The notes: generated by a model not told the origin, from the letters alone. A stretch of DNA of 64,000 bases from Flavimaribacter sediminis (GCF_019492055.1 NZ_JAICBX010000004.1:124001-188000); one strand, 5' to 3'. Shown: positions 45,801 through 54,521, counted from the first letter of the stretch. Numbers and translations: made by a program.

Positions 45801-46796
45801 ATGTTCCTGAGCTTGCGCGGCGTCACCAAACGCTTCGGCTCTCTGGTGGCGGTGGATCACGTTGATCTCGACCTCACCGAGGGTGAATTCGTCTGCTTTC
45901 TCGGCCCGTCAGGGTGCGGCAAGACGACCCTTTTACGCCTGATCGCCGGCCTGGAGACGCTGGACGACGGCGAAGTGCTGCTCGAAGGGACCGACCTTGC
46001 AGGCCTGCCGGCGCGCAAGCGCAATTTCGGCGTCGTTTTTCAGTCCTATTCGCTGTTTCCCAACATGACGGTGGCGAAGAACATCGCCTACGGTCTGGAA
46101 TGCAGAAAATGGCAGGAGGCGAAGATCGAGGCGCGCGTGGCCGAGATGCTGGAACTCGTGCATCTGAGCAGGGACGCCGGTAAATATCCGCACGAGCTGT
46201 CAGGCGGCATGCAGCAGCGCGTCGCGCTGGCGCGCGCTCTGGCTCCTGAACCCGCCGTCCTGCTTCTCGACGAACCCTTGTCGGCGCTCGACGCCAAGGT
46301 GCGTGAATCGCTGCGCGGCGAAATCAGCGAACTGCAAAAGCGGTTGGGCATCACCACGATCATGGTCACCCACGACCAGGACGAGGCGATGGAGATGGCC
46401 GATAGGATCGTGGCGCTCAATCGCGGCCGCATCGAACAGGTCGGCAGCGCGGAAGAACTCTACTGGGATCCGGCGACGCGCTTTGTCGGCGAATTCATCG
46501 GCCGCATCAACATGTTGAGTTCGCCCGATCTTTGCGCCGGCCTCGATAAGACCGCTGGCGAAACGGTGCTTGCGATTCGCCCCGAGCATATCGTTGTCGC
46601 CGACGGCGGGGCGCATAGCGGAACCGTGCGCAACGTTGCTTTTCTGGGCAACACCATGCGGCTCGGCGTCGAGGCGGGCGGGCAGGATCTCGAAATCGAG
46701 GTGCATGGCCGGCGCAGGCGCATGCAGGTTGGCGACACGGTGACATTCGATCTGCCCGCCGACCGGGTCAGGCGGCTCGCCGCATCATCGCCATGA
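45801..46796 (+). CDS. ABC transporter ATPase, PhnT-like (2-aminoethylphosphonate type)
   Basis: The 331-residue ATPase has Walker A GPSGCGKTT (about 37-45), Q-loop FQSYSLFPNM, signature LSGGMQQRVALARAL, Walker B LLLDEPLSALD and H-loop VTHDQDEAMEM. A C-terminal TOBE-like regulatory region follows (LAIRPEHIVV). It belongs to the Pot/Fbp/Phn branch and fits the PhnT2 family by its operon: a PhnS-like binding protein before it and a fused PhnU-like permease after it (ATGA overlap). It would drive uptake of a small phosphonate or similar anion. Confidence 0.88.
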   Translation: MFLSLRGVTKRFGSLVAVDHVDLDLTEGEFVCFLGPSGCGKTTLLRLIAGLETLDDGEVLLEGTDLAGLPARKRNFGVVFQSYSLFPNMTVAKNIAYGLECRKWQEAKIEARVAEMLELVHLSRDAGKYPHELSGGMQQRVALARALAPEPAVLLLDEPLSALDAKVRESLRGEISELQKRLGITTIMVTHDQDEAMEMADRIVALNRGRIEQVGSAEELYWDPATRFVGEFIGRINMLSSPDLCAGLDKTAGETVLAIRPEHIVVADGGAHSGTVRNVAFLGNTMRLGVEAGGQDLEIEVHGRRRRMQVGDTVTFDLPADRVRRLAASSP

Positions 46797-48460
46797 CGGT
46801 TTCACGCACGTCGCGCCTGCTTGACTCGGACCGTGTGTTCGGCGTCGCCACGGTGATGGCGACGATCCTGCTTCTTGTCACATTCGTGCTGATTCCGCTC
46901 TGGGCGATCCTGAAGAACTCCTTCGTGACGCCGGACGGAAGCATCGGCTTCGGCAACTTTGTCCATTACTTCGCCGACGCGCGTTTCGTGACGATCGTCG
47001 GCAACACGTTCGAAGTCGGGATCAGCGTGACGCTGGCCACGCTGGCGCTCGCTTACGGGTTCGCCTATGCGGTCCAGCGCACCACGATGCCCTTCAGGAA
47101 CGTTCTGAGGATCGTCGCCCTGTTGCCGGTGTTCTCACCATCGCTCGTGCAGGCGCTGGGCCTGCAGTTCCTTCTCGGCCGCAACGGGTTCGTCAATCGC
47201 ACCTTCGGCACCGAGATCGACATATACGGGTTCTGGGGCATCTTCATTTCTGACCTGGTATACGCCTTTCCACACGCCTTCCTGATTTTGTCAACGGCGC
47301 TCGCCGTGGCCGATGCGCGACTCTACGAATCGGCGGACAGCCTGGGCGCAGGCGCTTGGCGGATATTCCGCACGGTGACGCTGCCGGCGACGCGCTACGG
47401 ACTGGCGTCGGCCGCCTTCGTCGTCTTCACCATTGTCATCACCGACTTCGGCAACGCGGTCGTCATCGGCGGCAACTACTCGGTTCTGGCGGTCGAGATC
47501 TACAATCAGGTCTCGGGGCAGGCGAACTTCTCGATGGGCGCCGTCATCGGCGTGTTGCTGTTGCTGCCGGCGGCGCTCGCCGTGATCGGGGAGAAATGGA
47601 TTGCGCGACGGCAATTCGCCTCGCTCACCTCCCAGTCGATCCCCCTGGTGGTCCAGCCGAACCGCGCGCGCGACGCCGCCTGGTTCGTCTATTCGGTGGT
47701 CGTGGCGCTGGCGATCCTGTCGCTGGTCGCGATCGTCATCTACGCCAGCTTCGTCAGGCTCTGGCCCTACAATCTCAGTTTCTCGCTGCGCCACTACCAG
47801 TTCGACGTCCAGAACGGCATCCAGCCGCTGTGGACGAGCATCTATGTGGCGCTTGTGACCGCAGTGTTGTCGATCTTCTTCGTCACGGGGGCCGCCTACG
47901 CCAACCACGCCTTCCCGATGCGGGCGAGCCGGATCCTGTATTTCCTGGCGATCCTTCCCGCAGCGGTGCCGGGCATGGTGCTGGGGCTTGGTTACATCCT
48001 CGCCTTCAATACGCCGGGTCAGCCCGTCTACTGGATCTACGACACGATCCTGATTATCGCGCTGTGCAACGTCTATCACTACCACGCCCAGGGTTTCCTG
48101 CTCGCGACGACGAACATCAAGCAGATCAGCTCGACCTTCGACGAGGCCTCCGCGACGCTGGGCGCAACGAAGCTTCGAACAGTGTGGCGGGTGACGCTGC
48201 CGATGATCTGGCCGACGGTGCTGGCCGTCGGCGTCTTCTTCTTCATGCGCGCCATGGTGACGCTGTCGGCGGTGATCTTCCTGATAACGCCGTCGACGCA
48301 GCTCGCCGCCGTTTCGGTTCTCTATCTCGACGACCGCGGCGCGCTGAACCAGGCCGCGGCTTTCGCCGTCTGCATCATGGCGACGGTCGTCGCGTTCCTC
48401 ATCATCACACAGCTCGCTCTGCGACTGGTGGGCGTTCGCGGCGTCAGCCTGGTGCGGTGA
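46793..48460 (+). CDS. Fused ABC transporter permease, PhnU-like (2-aminoethylphosphonate type)
   Basis: The 555-residue protein has about 12 membrane helices in two homologous halves, each with a permease EAA loop (YESADSLGAGAWRIFRTVTLPA in the first; FDEASATLGATKLRTVWRVTLPM in the second). Two permease domains in one chain are typical of the FbpB/ThiP/PhnU2 branch. It forms the membrane channel for the ATPase encoded just upstream, whose stop overlaps its start. The substrate is inferred from the neighbouring PhnS-like protein and the PHO-box-like site. Confidence 0.87.
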   Translation: MTVSRTSRLLDSDRVFGVATVMATILLLVTFVLIPLWAILKNSFVTPDGSIGFGNFVHYFADARFVTIVGNTFEVGISVTLATLALAYGFAYAVQRTTMPFRNVLRIVALLPVFSPSLVQALGLQFLLGRNGFVNRTFGTEIDIYGFWGIFISDLVYAFPHAFLILSTALAVADARLYESADSLGAGAWRIFRTVTLPATRYGLASAAFVVFTIVITDFGNAVVIGGNYSVLAVEIYNQVSGQANFSMGAVIGVLLLLPAALAVIGEKWIARRQFASLTSQSIPLVVQPNRARDAAWFVYSVVVALAILSLVAIVIYASFVRLWPYNLSFSLRHYQFDVQNGIQPLWTSIYVALVTAVLSIFFVTGAAYANHAFPMRASRILYFLAILPAAVPGMVLGLGYILAFNTPGQPVYWIYDTILIIALCNVYHYHAQGFLLATTNIKQISSTFDEASATLGATKLRTVWRVTLPMIWPTVLAVGVFFFMRAMVTLSAVIFLITPSTQLAAVSVLYLDDRGALNQAAAFAVCIMATVVAFLIITQLALRLVGVRGVSLVR

Positions 48461-48512
48461 TCGCCAGGGTCCGGCGATGTTCTGACGCTTCCTCCACATG
48501 ACGGCGCTGTTT

Positions 48513-48530
48513 CTGTCAACCGGTTGTCAC
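48513..48530 (+). promoter_or_regulatory. PHO-box-like site upstream of the DeoR-Ugp operon
   Basis: CTGTCAACCGGTTGTCAC reads as CTGTCAA and TTGTCAC with a 4-base spacer, 12 of 14 positions fitting CTGTCAT-N4-CTGTCA(C/T). It is oriented toward the DeoR gene and lies 37 bases before its start. Its centre is itself a palindrome (CAACCGGTTG), so another regulator is possible. Confidence 0.5.
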
Positions 48531-48535
48531 GAAGG

Positions 48536-48553
48536 TTTGCTCATATGAGCAAA
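48536..48553. promoter_or_regulatory. Candidate operator of the DeoR-family regulator
   Basis: TTTGCTCATATGAGCAAA is a perfect 18-base palindrome ending 14 bases before the DeoR start codon. Position and symmetry fit an autoregulatory site; the regulator that binds it is inferred. Confidence 0.6.
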
Positions 48554-48567
48554 ACAGTGGAGGACCC

Positions 48568-49332
48568 ATGGACAGGCGGTCGGCAATTCTTGCGGCGGCG
48601 CAGCGGCATGGTCGGGTTACGGTGGACGGGCTGGCCGGCGAGCTTGGCGTGTCCGCCCATACGATTCGCCGCGATCTGAACGCGCTGTGCGAGGAAGCCA
48701 AACTGCGGCGCCTGCACGGCGGCGCAGAGTTCATGGACGGCACGGCGAATATGCCTTACGGCGCGCGCTCCGTGCTGAACTACGACGCCAAGCGCGCCAT
48801 CGCCGAGACGGTCGCCGACATGGTTTTCGACGGGGCAACGGTGTTCATTTCGATCGGCAGCACGCCAGCCATTATCGCGCGCACCCTGTCACGCAAGGAA
48901 TCGCTGACCGTCGTCACCAACAATCTGAACGCCGCCATGGCGCTCTCCGAGAACACGACGAACCGGATTTTTCTTCCCGGCGGCGAGATGCGTCTGCCGG
49001 ACGGGGATTTTCTGAACGAGGCGTCGATGGATCTGTTCGGATCGCACCAGGCCGATTTCGGCATCTATGGCGTGGGGGGTATCGACAAGGAGGGCTCTTT
49101 GTTCGATTTCCATCTGGCCGAGGTGAGCATCCGGGAACAGATCAGGGCGAACAGCCGCAAATCGGTTCTTGTCGCGGACAAGAGCAAGTTCGGGCGCCGG
49201 GCCGCCGCAGCCGGAGGACGTCTCGGCGACGCCGACAACGTGGTTATCGATGCGCGCCCCGGCGAACCCTATGCGGCGCTTCTGGAGCCGATCGCCGACC
49301 GGCTCGTTGTCGCCGCGATGGCGGAGGCCTGA
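48568..49332 (+). CDS. DeoR/GlpR family transcriptional regulator
   Basis: The 254-residue protein has the DeoR helix-turn-helix (VTVDGLAGELGVSAHTIRRDLNAL) followed by the conserved RRLHGGAEF and a sugar-phosphate-binding-like domain (ISIGSTPAIIARTL, VTNNLNAAMALSE, FLPGGEMRLPDG, VLVADKSKFGRRA). GlpR-like members respond to phosphorylated metabolites such as glycerol-3-phosphate. It sits between the PhnSTU-type and Ugp-type importers and probably controls one or both. GTGGAGGA precedes the ATG. Confidence 0.92.
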   Translation: MDRRSAILAAAQRHGRVTVDGLAGELGVSAHTIRRDLNALCEEAKLRRLHGGAEFMDGTANMPYGARSVLNYDAKRAIAETVADMVFDGATVFISIGSTPAIIARTLSRKESLTVVTNNLNAAMALSENTTNRIFLPGGEMRLPDGDFLNEASMDLFGSHQADFGIYGVGGIDKEGSLFDFHLAEVSIREQIRANSRKSVLVADKSKFGRRAAAAGGRLGDADNVVIDARPGEPYAALLEPIADRLVVAAMAEA

Positions 49333-49333
49333 C

Positions 49334-50434
49334 ATGCAGGGCGCTCCCTTTGTCGCGTTGCGCAACGTGACCCGCCAATGGCACGGCCGGGGCGGCGTTG
49401 CAGATGTTTCGCTGGAGGTGGGCAAAGGCGATTTCGTCTCGATTCTCGGCCCTTCCGGGTGTGGCAAGTCGACCTTGCTGCGGATCATCGCCGGGCTGGA
49501 GACGCCGCAGAGCGGAACGGTGCATATTTCCGGCCGTGACGAGACCCATGTGCAGGCCTCAAGGCGCGGATTGTCGATGGTTTTCCAGTCCTATGCGCTC
49601 TTCCCGCACCTGACCGTTCGCGAGAACGTGCTGTTCGGCATGCGGGTGCGACGGGCGCCAGCGCGCGAGCGGGAGGCCAAATTGGCCGAGGCGACGGCGA
49701 TGCTGGGCTTGGAGGGGCTGGAGCGGCGCAAACCCTCGCAGCTTTCCGGCGGCCAGCGACAACGGGTGGCGCTGGCCCGCGCGGTGGTCTCCGGGCATCC
49801 GCTGTGCCTGATGGACGAACCCTTGTCGAACCTGGACGCGAAGCTGCGTCACTCCGTGCGCCGGGATATAAAGGCCCTGCAGCGCCGGCTGGGACTGACA
49901 GTGATTTACGTCACGCATGACCAGACCGAGGCGATGTCGCTTTCGGACACGATCGTGCTGATGCGCGAGGGGAGGGTGGAGCAGATCGGCTCGCCGCAGG
50001 CCCTATATGCTGCGCCCGAAACCATATTCGCGGCGGAATTTGTCGGCGAACCGCCCATGGCCATGGTCGACGGCGCGGCGCTGGGCGCGCCCGATACATG
50101 GGTCGGCATACGACCTGAACACCTGTCCGTTGCAACGGAGGGAAAGGCCGACCTGATCGGCCTCGTCCGAGAGGTCGAATATCTGGGAGCGGAGACGCAT
50201 ATTGTTGTCGATCACGACGCGGCGCGCGGCCTGATCGTCTCGGCCACGGGACACGCCGACTGGCGCCCGGGTCAGACCATCGAATTGACGTTACCAGCCA
50301 AACACCGGGTCCTTTTTGACGCCGACACAGGGCGAAACAAAAAGGACCCGCAGCAGAATTGCGGGGCGAGCCATCGCCAAACGGAGCCCCGTGATAGCCA
50401 CACGGCACATCATCCACAATCTGTGACCGACTGA
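49334..50434 (+). CDS. ugpC: ABC transporter ATPase, UgpC/MalK type, with unusual C-terminal tail
   Basis: The 366-residue ATPase starts two bases after the DeoR stop. It has Walker A GPSGCGKST, FQSYALFPHL, signature LSGGQRQRVALARAV, Walker B LMDEPLSNLD, VTHDQTEAMSLSD, and an OB-fold regulatory region (GIRPEHLSV). Family members normally end near FDADTGR; here about 30 further residues, polar and unlike the family, run from N335 to the stop through a strong inverted repeat (50307-50349). The frame may have lost its original stop. It powers the UgpB/A/E-like importer encoded next. Confidence 0.88.
   Translation: MQGAPFVALRNVTRQWHGRGGVADVSLEVGKGDFVSILGPSGCGKSTLLRIIAGLETPQSGTVHISGRDETHVQASRRGLSMVFQSYALFPHLTVRENVLFGMRVRRAPAREREAKLAEATAMLGLEGLERRKPSQLSGGQRQRVALARAVVSGHPLCLMDEPLSNLDAKLRHSVRRDIKALQRRLGLTVIYVTHDQTEAMSLSDTIVLMREGRVEQIGSPQALYAAPETIFAAEFVGEPPMAMVDGAALGAPDTWVGIRPEHLSVATEGKADLIGLVREVEYLGAETHIVVDHDAARGLIVSATGHADWRPGQTIELTLPAKHRVLFDADTGRNKKDPQQNCGASHRQTEPRDSHTAHHPQSVTD
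50307..50349. repeat. 11-base perfect inverted repeat in the 3' end of ugpC
   Basis: GGGTCCTTTTT (50307-50317) and AAAAAGGACCC (50339-50349) are exact complements with a 21-base loop. The hairpin lies where the protein departs from its family. It resembles an intercistronic stabiliser or attenuator placed before the binding-protein gene. Confidence 0.65.
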
Positions 50435-50446
50435 AAGGAAGAGACC

Positions 50447-51709
50447 ATGCTTCGCTATACCACTGCCGCGGCAATGCTCGCCGCGACCACCGCAATTGTC
50501 AATCCGGCCCAGGCCGAGACCGAACTTACCATGTATTACCCGATCGCCGTAGGCGGACCGCTGACCGCGGTTGTCGACGGCATCGTCGCCGAGTTCGAGG
50601 AGCAGAACCCGGACATCTCCGTGGAAGCGATTTACGCCGGCAACTACGACGACACGCGCATCAAGGCGCTTGCGGCGCTGAATTCCGGAGATCCGGCGCA
50701 ACTGGCCGTGATGTTCTCCATCGACGCCTACGACCTGATCGAGCAGGACCTGATCCTGCCATTCGACGAGGTCGTCACAAGCGATGAGGAAAAGGCCTGG
50801 CTGGACAGCTTCTATCCGGCGCTGATGGCCAACGGAACCATCGAGGGACAGACCTGGGGCGTTCCGTTCCAGCGCTCGACCATCGTCGCCTACTACAACA
50901 AGGACATGTTCCGCGAGGCAGGCCTCGATCCGGAAAATCCGCCCAAGACCTGGGACGAACTGGTGGAAACCGGCAAGGCGCTGACCAATGACGACCACTA
51001 TGGACTGATGATCCCGTCCACCGGCTATCCCTACTGGATGTTCCAGGCGCTCGCGATCCAGAACGGCAAGGAACTGATGTCGGACGACGGCCTGACCACC
51101 AAGTTCGACGACGAGAAGGTTGTCGAGACGCTGGACTTCTGGAAGTCGCTGTCGACCGAACACGGCGTGATGCCGGAAGGAACGGTTGAATGGGGCACCC
51201 TGCGTCAGGCCTTCCTTGAAGGCGAGACGGCGATGATGTGGCATTCAACCGGCAACCTGACGGCGGTGAAGAACAACGCCGAGTTCGATTTTGGCGTCGC
51301 CATGCTGCCAGGCAACGAACGCCTCGGCTCGCCGACCGGCGGCGGCAATTTCTACATTTTCAAGGACGCTTCTGAAGAGGAGCGCAAGGCCGCTCTCGAA
51401 CTGATCAAGTTCATGACTTCCCCTGAACAGGCCGCCAAATGGTCGATCGCGACCGGCTATATGGGCGTTTCTCCGGCGGCTTACGAAACGGAAGCGCTGA
51501 AGGCCTATACGGCGGAATTCCCGCCGGCGCTCGTTGCGCGCGACCAGCTTGAACACGCCGTTGCGGAATTCTCGACCTTCGAGACCGCCCGCGTGCGTGA
51601 AGGTCTCAACAACGCGATCCAGGCGACGCTGACCGGTGAAAAATCCGCCGAGGAAGCGCTCGGCGAAGCGCAGCAGTCGGCCGACCGCCTGCTGTCCAAC
51701 TATCGCTGA
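50447..51709 (+). CDS. ABC transporter substrate-binding protein, UgpB-like (glycerol-3-phosphate/sugar type)
   Basis: The 420-residue protein has a signal peptide (to about NPAQA) and the large family 1 binding-protein fold: LTMYYPIAVGGPLTAVVDGIV, FEEQNPDISVEAIYAGNYDD, PFQRSTIVAYYNKDMFREAGLDP and TGGGNFYIFKDA. UgpB-type proteins bind glycerol-3-phosphate or its diesters; others of this family bind sugars. The PHO-box-like sites and the GlpR-like regulator favour a phosphorus compound. AAGGAAGAG precedes the ATG. It is followed by two permease genes. Confidence 0.85.
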   Translation: MLRYTTAAAMLAATTAIVNPAQAETELTMYYPIAVGGPLTAVVDGIVAEFEEQNPDISVEAIYAGNYDDTRIKALAALNSGDPAQLAVMFSIDAYDLIEQDLILPFDEVVTSDEEKAWLDSFYPALMANGTIEGQTWGVPFQRSTIVAYYNKDMFREAGLDPENPPKTWDELVETGKALTNDDHYGLMIPSTGYPYWMFQALAIQNGKELMSDDGLTTKFDDEKVVETLDFWKSLSTEHGVMPEGTVEWGTLRQAFLEGETAMMWHSTGNLTAVKNNAEFDFGVAMLPGNERLGSPTGGGNFYIFKDASEEERKAALELIKFMTSPEQAAKWSIATGYMGVSPAAYETEALKAYTAEFPPALVARDQLEHAVAEFSTFETARVREGLNNAIQATLTGEKSAEEALGEAQQSADRLLSNYR

Positions 51710-51751
51710 TCGAACGAGGACGCGCCGGGCGAGGTCCGGCGCGTCCAACCA

Positions 51752-52663
51752 ATGACAATGACCGCAAACGCCACCGATTTTTATCATTCCGAACGCCGCC
51801 GTCGGGCAATCCACGGCTGGCTTCTTCTGACGCCGACGCTGGTGATGCTGACGGCGTTCGCCTTCTATCCCTCGATCGCCACCGTCTGGACGAGCCTGTT
51901 CAGCCGCGGCACGCGCCGTAACCCCTCGGAATTCGTGGGGCTGGAGAATTACGCGCGGTTGTTCGAGGACCCGACGTTTCGCGAAGTGGCGCTCAACAAT
52001 ATTCTCTACGCCGCGGTGACGATCCCGATTTCGATCGCCATCGCGCTTGTCATGGCGCTCTGGGCGAATTCGAAAATTCCCGCGCGCGGTTTTGTGCGTT
52101 CTGCCTATTTTACGCCGACGGTGCTGCCGATGATCGCGGCGGCGAACCTCTGGCTGTTCTTCTATACGCCCGGGTTCGGCGTGCTCGACCAGATCCTGTC
52201 GTTGTTCGGCGCGCCGTCGGTCAACTGGCTCGGCCAGCCGGGAACGGCGCTGTGGGCGGTCTGCGCGGTGACTGTCTGGAAGGAATCCGGTTTCTTCATG
52301 ATCTTCTACCTCGCAGCGCTCCAGACCATACCCGAAGACCTTCGCGAGGCGGCTGAAATCGAAGGCGCGAGCCGCTGGACCTATACGCGCCGCGTTGTGT
52401 TGCCGCTCCTGATGCCGACCACGCTCTTCGTGCTGGTGAACGCGCTGATAAATTCGGTGAAGCTGATCGACCATCTCTTTATCCTGACGAAGGGTGGGCC
52501 TTCCAATAGCACCAAGCTGATCCTCTATTATATCTGGGAGAGCGCCTTCGCTTTCTTCGATGCGCCCGCCGCCGCGGCGATGACCGTCATTGTGCTGATC
52601 GTGCTCGGAGCTGTAGCGGCGCTGCAGTTTCGGCTGCTCGACAGAAGGATCCACTATCAATGA
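51752..52663 (+). CDS. ABC transporter permease, UgpA/MalF type
   Basis: The 303-residue protein has six membrane helices and the permease EAA motif (EDLREAAEIEGASRWTYTRRVVLPLL) that contacts the ATPase. The early segment HGWLLLTPTLVMLTAFAFYPSIATVW and the VGLENYARLFEDPTF loop are typical of the first permease of sugar and glycerol-3-phosphate importers. It overlaps the next permease gene by four bases. With the preceding ATPase and binding protein it forms a complete importer. Confidence 0.9.
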   Translation: MTMTANATDFYHSERRRRAIHGWLLLTPTLVMLTAFAFYPSIATVWTSLFSRGTRRNPSEFVGLENYARLFEDPTFREVALNNILYAAVTIPISIAIALVMALWANSKIPARGFVRSAYFTPTVLPMIAAANLWLFFYTPGFGVLDQILSLFGAPSVNWLGQPGTALWAVCAVTVWKESGFFMIFYLAALQTIPEDLREAAEIEGASRWTYTRRVVLPLLMPTTLFVLVNALINSVKLIDHLFILTKGGPSNSTKLILYYIWESAFAFFDAPAAAAMTVIVLIVLGAVAALQFRLLDRRIHYQ

Positions 52664-53469
52664 GCGCGCTTGCAAGACATGCCGAGGCGGCGCTTGCGCT
52701 GCTCGTGGCGATGGTCTGGATCTCTCCGCTGATGTTCGCCGGATGGGCGGCGTTCCACGCGCCGACCGATGCAATCAACTTCAATCTGGCCGCGCCCTGG
52801 ACGCTGGAGAATTTCCGGACCGCCTGGGACGGCGCGCCATGGCTGCGCTATTTCCTCAATACCTTCCTGCTGGTCACCAGCGTGCTGGCAGGGCAGTTTT
52901 TCCTTTGCACCCTGGCTGGTTTCGCCTTCGCGCAGGTCGAGATACCCGGCAAGGACGTGATTTTCGTGCTCGTGCTCTTGCAACTTTTCATCCTGCCCGA
53001 GGTGCTGATCGTCGAAAACTACGCGGTCGCAGCGCAACTGGGCCTGCTCGACAGCATTCTCGGCATCGGCGCGCCCTACATGGCGTCCGCATTCGGCATT
53101 TTCCTGATGCGGCAGACCTTCAAATCCGTACCGAAGGAACTTGACGAGGCGGCAAGGGTCGAGGGCTGCAGCACGCTGGGCGTGCTGTGGCGCGTCTACG
53201 TGCCGGCCGCCCGGTCAACCTATCTCGCCTATGCGCTCGTCTCGATCGCCACCCACTGGAACAATTTCCTGTGGCCGCTGATCGTGACGAATTCCGACAC
53301 GACGCGGCCGCTGACGGTGGGGCTGTCGATTTTCGCCGCGCCGGAGAACGGAGTGGATATTTCGGTGATTTCCGCCGCGACGATCATGGTGATCGCGCCG
53401 CTCTTGATCCTGTTCCTGGTTTTCCAGCGCCAGTTCGTCCAGGCGTTCCTCAGGGCGGGGATCAAGTAG
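52660..53469 (+). CDS. ABC transporter permease, UgpE/MalG type
   Basis: The 269-residue second permease has six membrane helices and an EAA motif, KELDEAARVEGCSTLGVLWRVYVP. Other family segments include NFRTAWDGAPWLRYFLNTFLL and ATHWNNFLWPLIVTNS. It pairs with the UgpA-like subunit. It is the last gene of the importer and converges on the IclR gene with 17 bases between stops. No UgpQ-type phosphodiesterase gene is present in the window. Confidence 0.9.
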   Translation: MSALARHAEAALALLVAMVWISPLMFAGWAAFHAPTDAINFNLAAPWTLENFRTAWDGAPWLRYFLNTFLLVTSVLAGQFFLCTLAGFAFAQVEIPGKDVIFVLVLLQLFILPEVLIVENYAVAAQLGLLDSILGIGAPYMASAFGIFLMRQTFKSVPKELDEAARVEGCSTLGVLWRVYVPAARSTYLAYALVSIATHWNNFLWPLIVTNSDTTRPLTVGLSIFAAPENGVDISVISAATIMVIAPLLILFLVFQRQFVQAFLRAGIK

Positions 53470-53486
53470 GACGATGCGGCGCCTGC

Positions 53487-54293
53487 TCAGACCGCCTTGG
53501 TTTTCTTCGTCATGACTGATGTGGGGTAGCTTCTGGAGATGCTGTCGGCCGCCGATCTGAGACGCGGCAGGAATTGCTCGACGAGTTCATCAAGCTCGAT
53601 ATCCATATTGTGGCAGCTGATGCTGATCGAGGCGAAACAGTGGTTGTCGCGGCTGAAGACCGGCACCGCAACGCTCTTGATCGTCAGGTCGAGGCCGCCG
53701 TCATTCGTCGCATAGCCGATTTTCGTCGCTTCCGTGATGATGTCGTGAAGCTGCTTTCTGTCGATGATCGTCCTTGGCGTCAGTTGCGTGAGCGCGCTGC
53801 GCTCCAGAATGTCCTCCATTTCCTTGGCCGGCATCTGCGCCATCATTGCGCGGCCGGTCGCAGTCAGTGGCGCCGGAAACTGAAGCCCGACTGTCATGGA
53901 CGTGCGCACGAAGCCTTTCGCCGGCACGCCGCACACGAAAATGACATCTGTGTCGTCGAGCACCGAGGCTGACGACGAGACATGCAACGAGCCCTCTATG
54001 ACCTGCTCCATGTGCGGCATCATCAGGTCGGTGACTGCAACGGAGGAAAGAAACGCATGGCTGAGCGTGAGGATGCGTGGCTGTAGAACGAACAGGTTGC
54101 CGTCTGACTTTAGATAGCCCATCCCCGTCAGCGTATGGAGGAGCCTGCGGGCCGTCGCGCGCGAAAGCCCGGTGCGCTTTGCGGCCTCGGACAGAGTCAT
54201 GCCGTTCGGCCCGCCGTCGAACGCCTCGAGTATGTGAAGGCCGCGCTCCAGAGAGCGCACCCATTCCTTCTGGTCCTGCTTTGGTTCCGCCAT
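53487..54293 (-). CDS. IclR family transcriptional regulator
   Basis: The 268-residue protein has an N-terminal winged helix-turn-helix (SLERGLHILEAF, MTLSEAAKRTGLSRATARRLLHTL, GYLKSD) and the IclR effector domain (TAMVG-like PLTATGRAMMAQ, and CFASISISCHNMD). It resembles the PcaR/PobR branch that controls catabolism of aromatic or related acids. The ATG at 54293 is chosen over 54332 because GGAGG lies seven bases before it. It diverges from the GMC-ALDH-aldolase-TRAP operon and very likely controls it through the tandem repeats at 54463-54500. Confidence 0.92.
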   Translation of the reverse strand: MAEPKQDQKEWVRSLERGLHILEAFDGGPNGMTLSEAAKRTGLSRATARRLLHTLTGMGYLKSDGNLFVLQPRILTLSHAFLSSVAVTDLMMPHMEQVIEGSLHVSSSASVLDDTDVIFVCGVPAKGFVRTSMTVGLQFPAPLTATGRAMMAQMPAKEMEDILERSALTQLTPRTIIDRKQLHDIITEATKIGYATNDGGLDLTIKSVAVPVFSRDNHCFASISISCHNMDIELDELVEQFLPRLRSAADSISRSYPTSVMTKKTKAV

Positions 54294-54436
54294 TCTGACG
54301 CCTCCATCCAACAAACTACGCCAGTCGTTCATCGCCGCGCAGCGTCGCCAATCGCCCCGAACGGATTCGCGAGCGACGTCCAGTTATACGAAAAATCGAT
54401 CGTAATCACCCGGCTGGCGTTTTTGCGACTGCAATG

Positions 54437-54464
54437 TTGACAACTCCATGAGAAAAATCATAAT
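54437..54464 (+). promoter_or_regulatory. Sigma70-type promoter of the GMC operon
   Basis: TTGACA at 54437-54442 and CATAAT at 54459-54464 are separated by 16 bases (17 if the -10 box is taken one base later). This is a near-consensus promoter, 58 bases before the GMC start. It would need firm repression when the substrate is absent. Confidence 0.65.
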
Positions 54465-54500
54465 GTTCATCATACGAACATTTGTTCGCATAGTGAACAT
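54463..54500. promoter_or_regulatory. Tandem inverted repeats, probable IclR operator
   Basis: Two inverted repeats of the form TGTTC-N7-GAACA lie end to end. The first is ATGTTC (54463-54468) with GAACAT (54476-54481); the second is TGTTC (54483-54487) with GAACA (54495-54499). Their centres are 19 bases apart, about two helical turns. They overlap the -10 box and the expected transcription start of the GMC operon. Confidence 0.7.
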
Positions 54501-54521
54501 CTAATTTGGAGCGCTGTCCGG

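Noticed and set aside
47291-48499. Long ORFs on both strands in other frames across the fused permease (minus 47291-48499; plus 47356-48501)
   Set aside because: The permease frame has two intact EAA loops and 12 helices; the others are shadow frames.
51245-52774. 509-codon minus-strand ORF
   Set aside because: It is antisense to the Ugp-type binding-protein and permease genes, which have clear family motifs.
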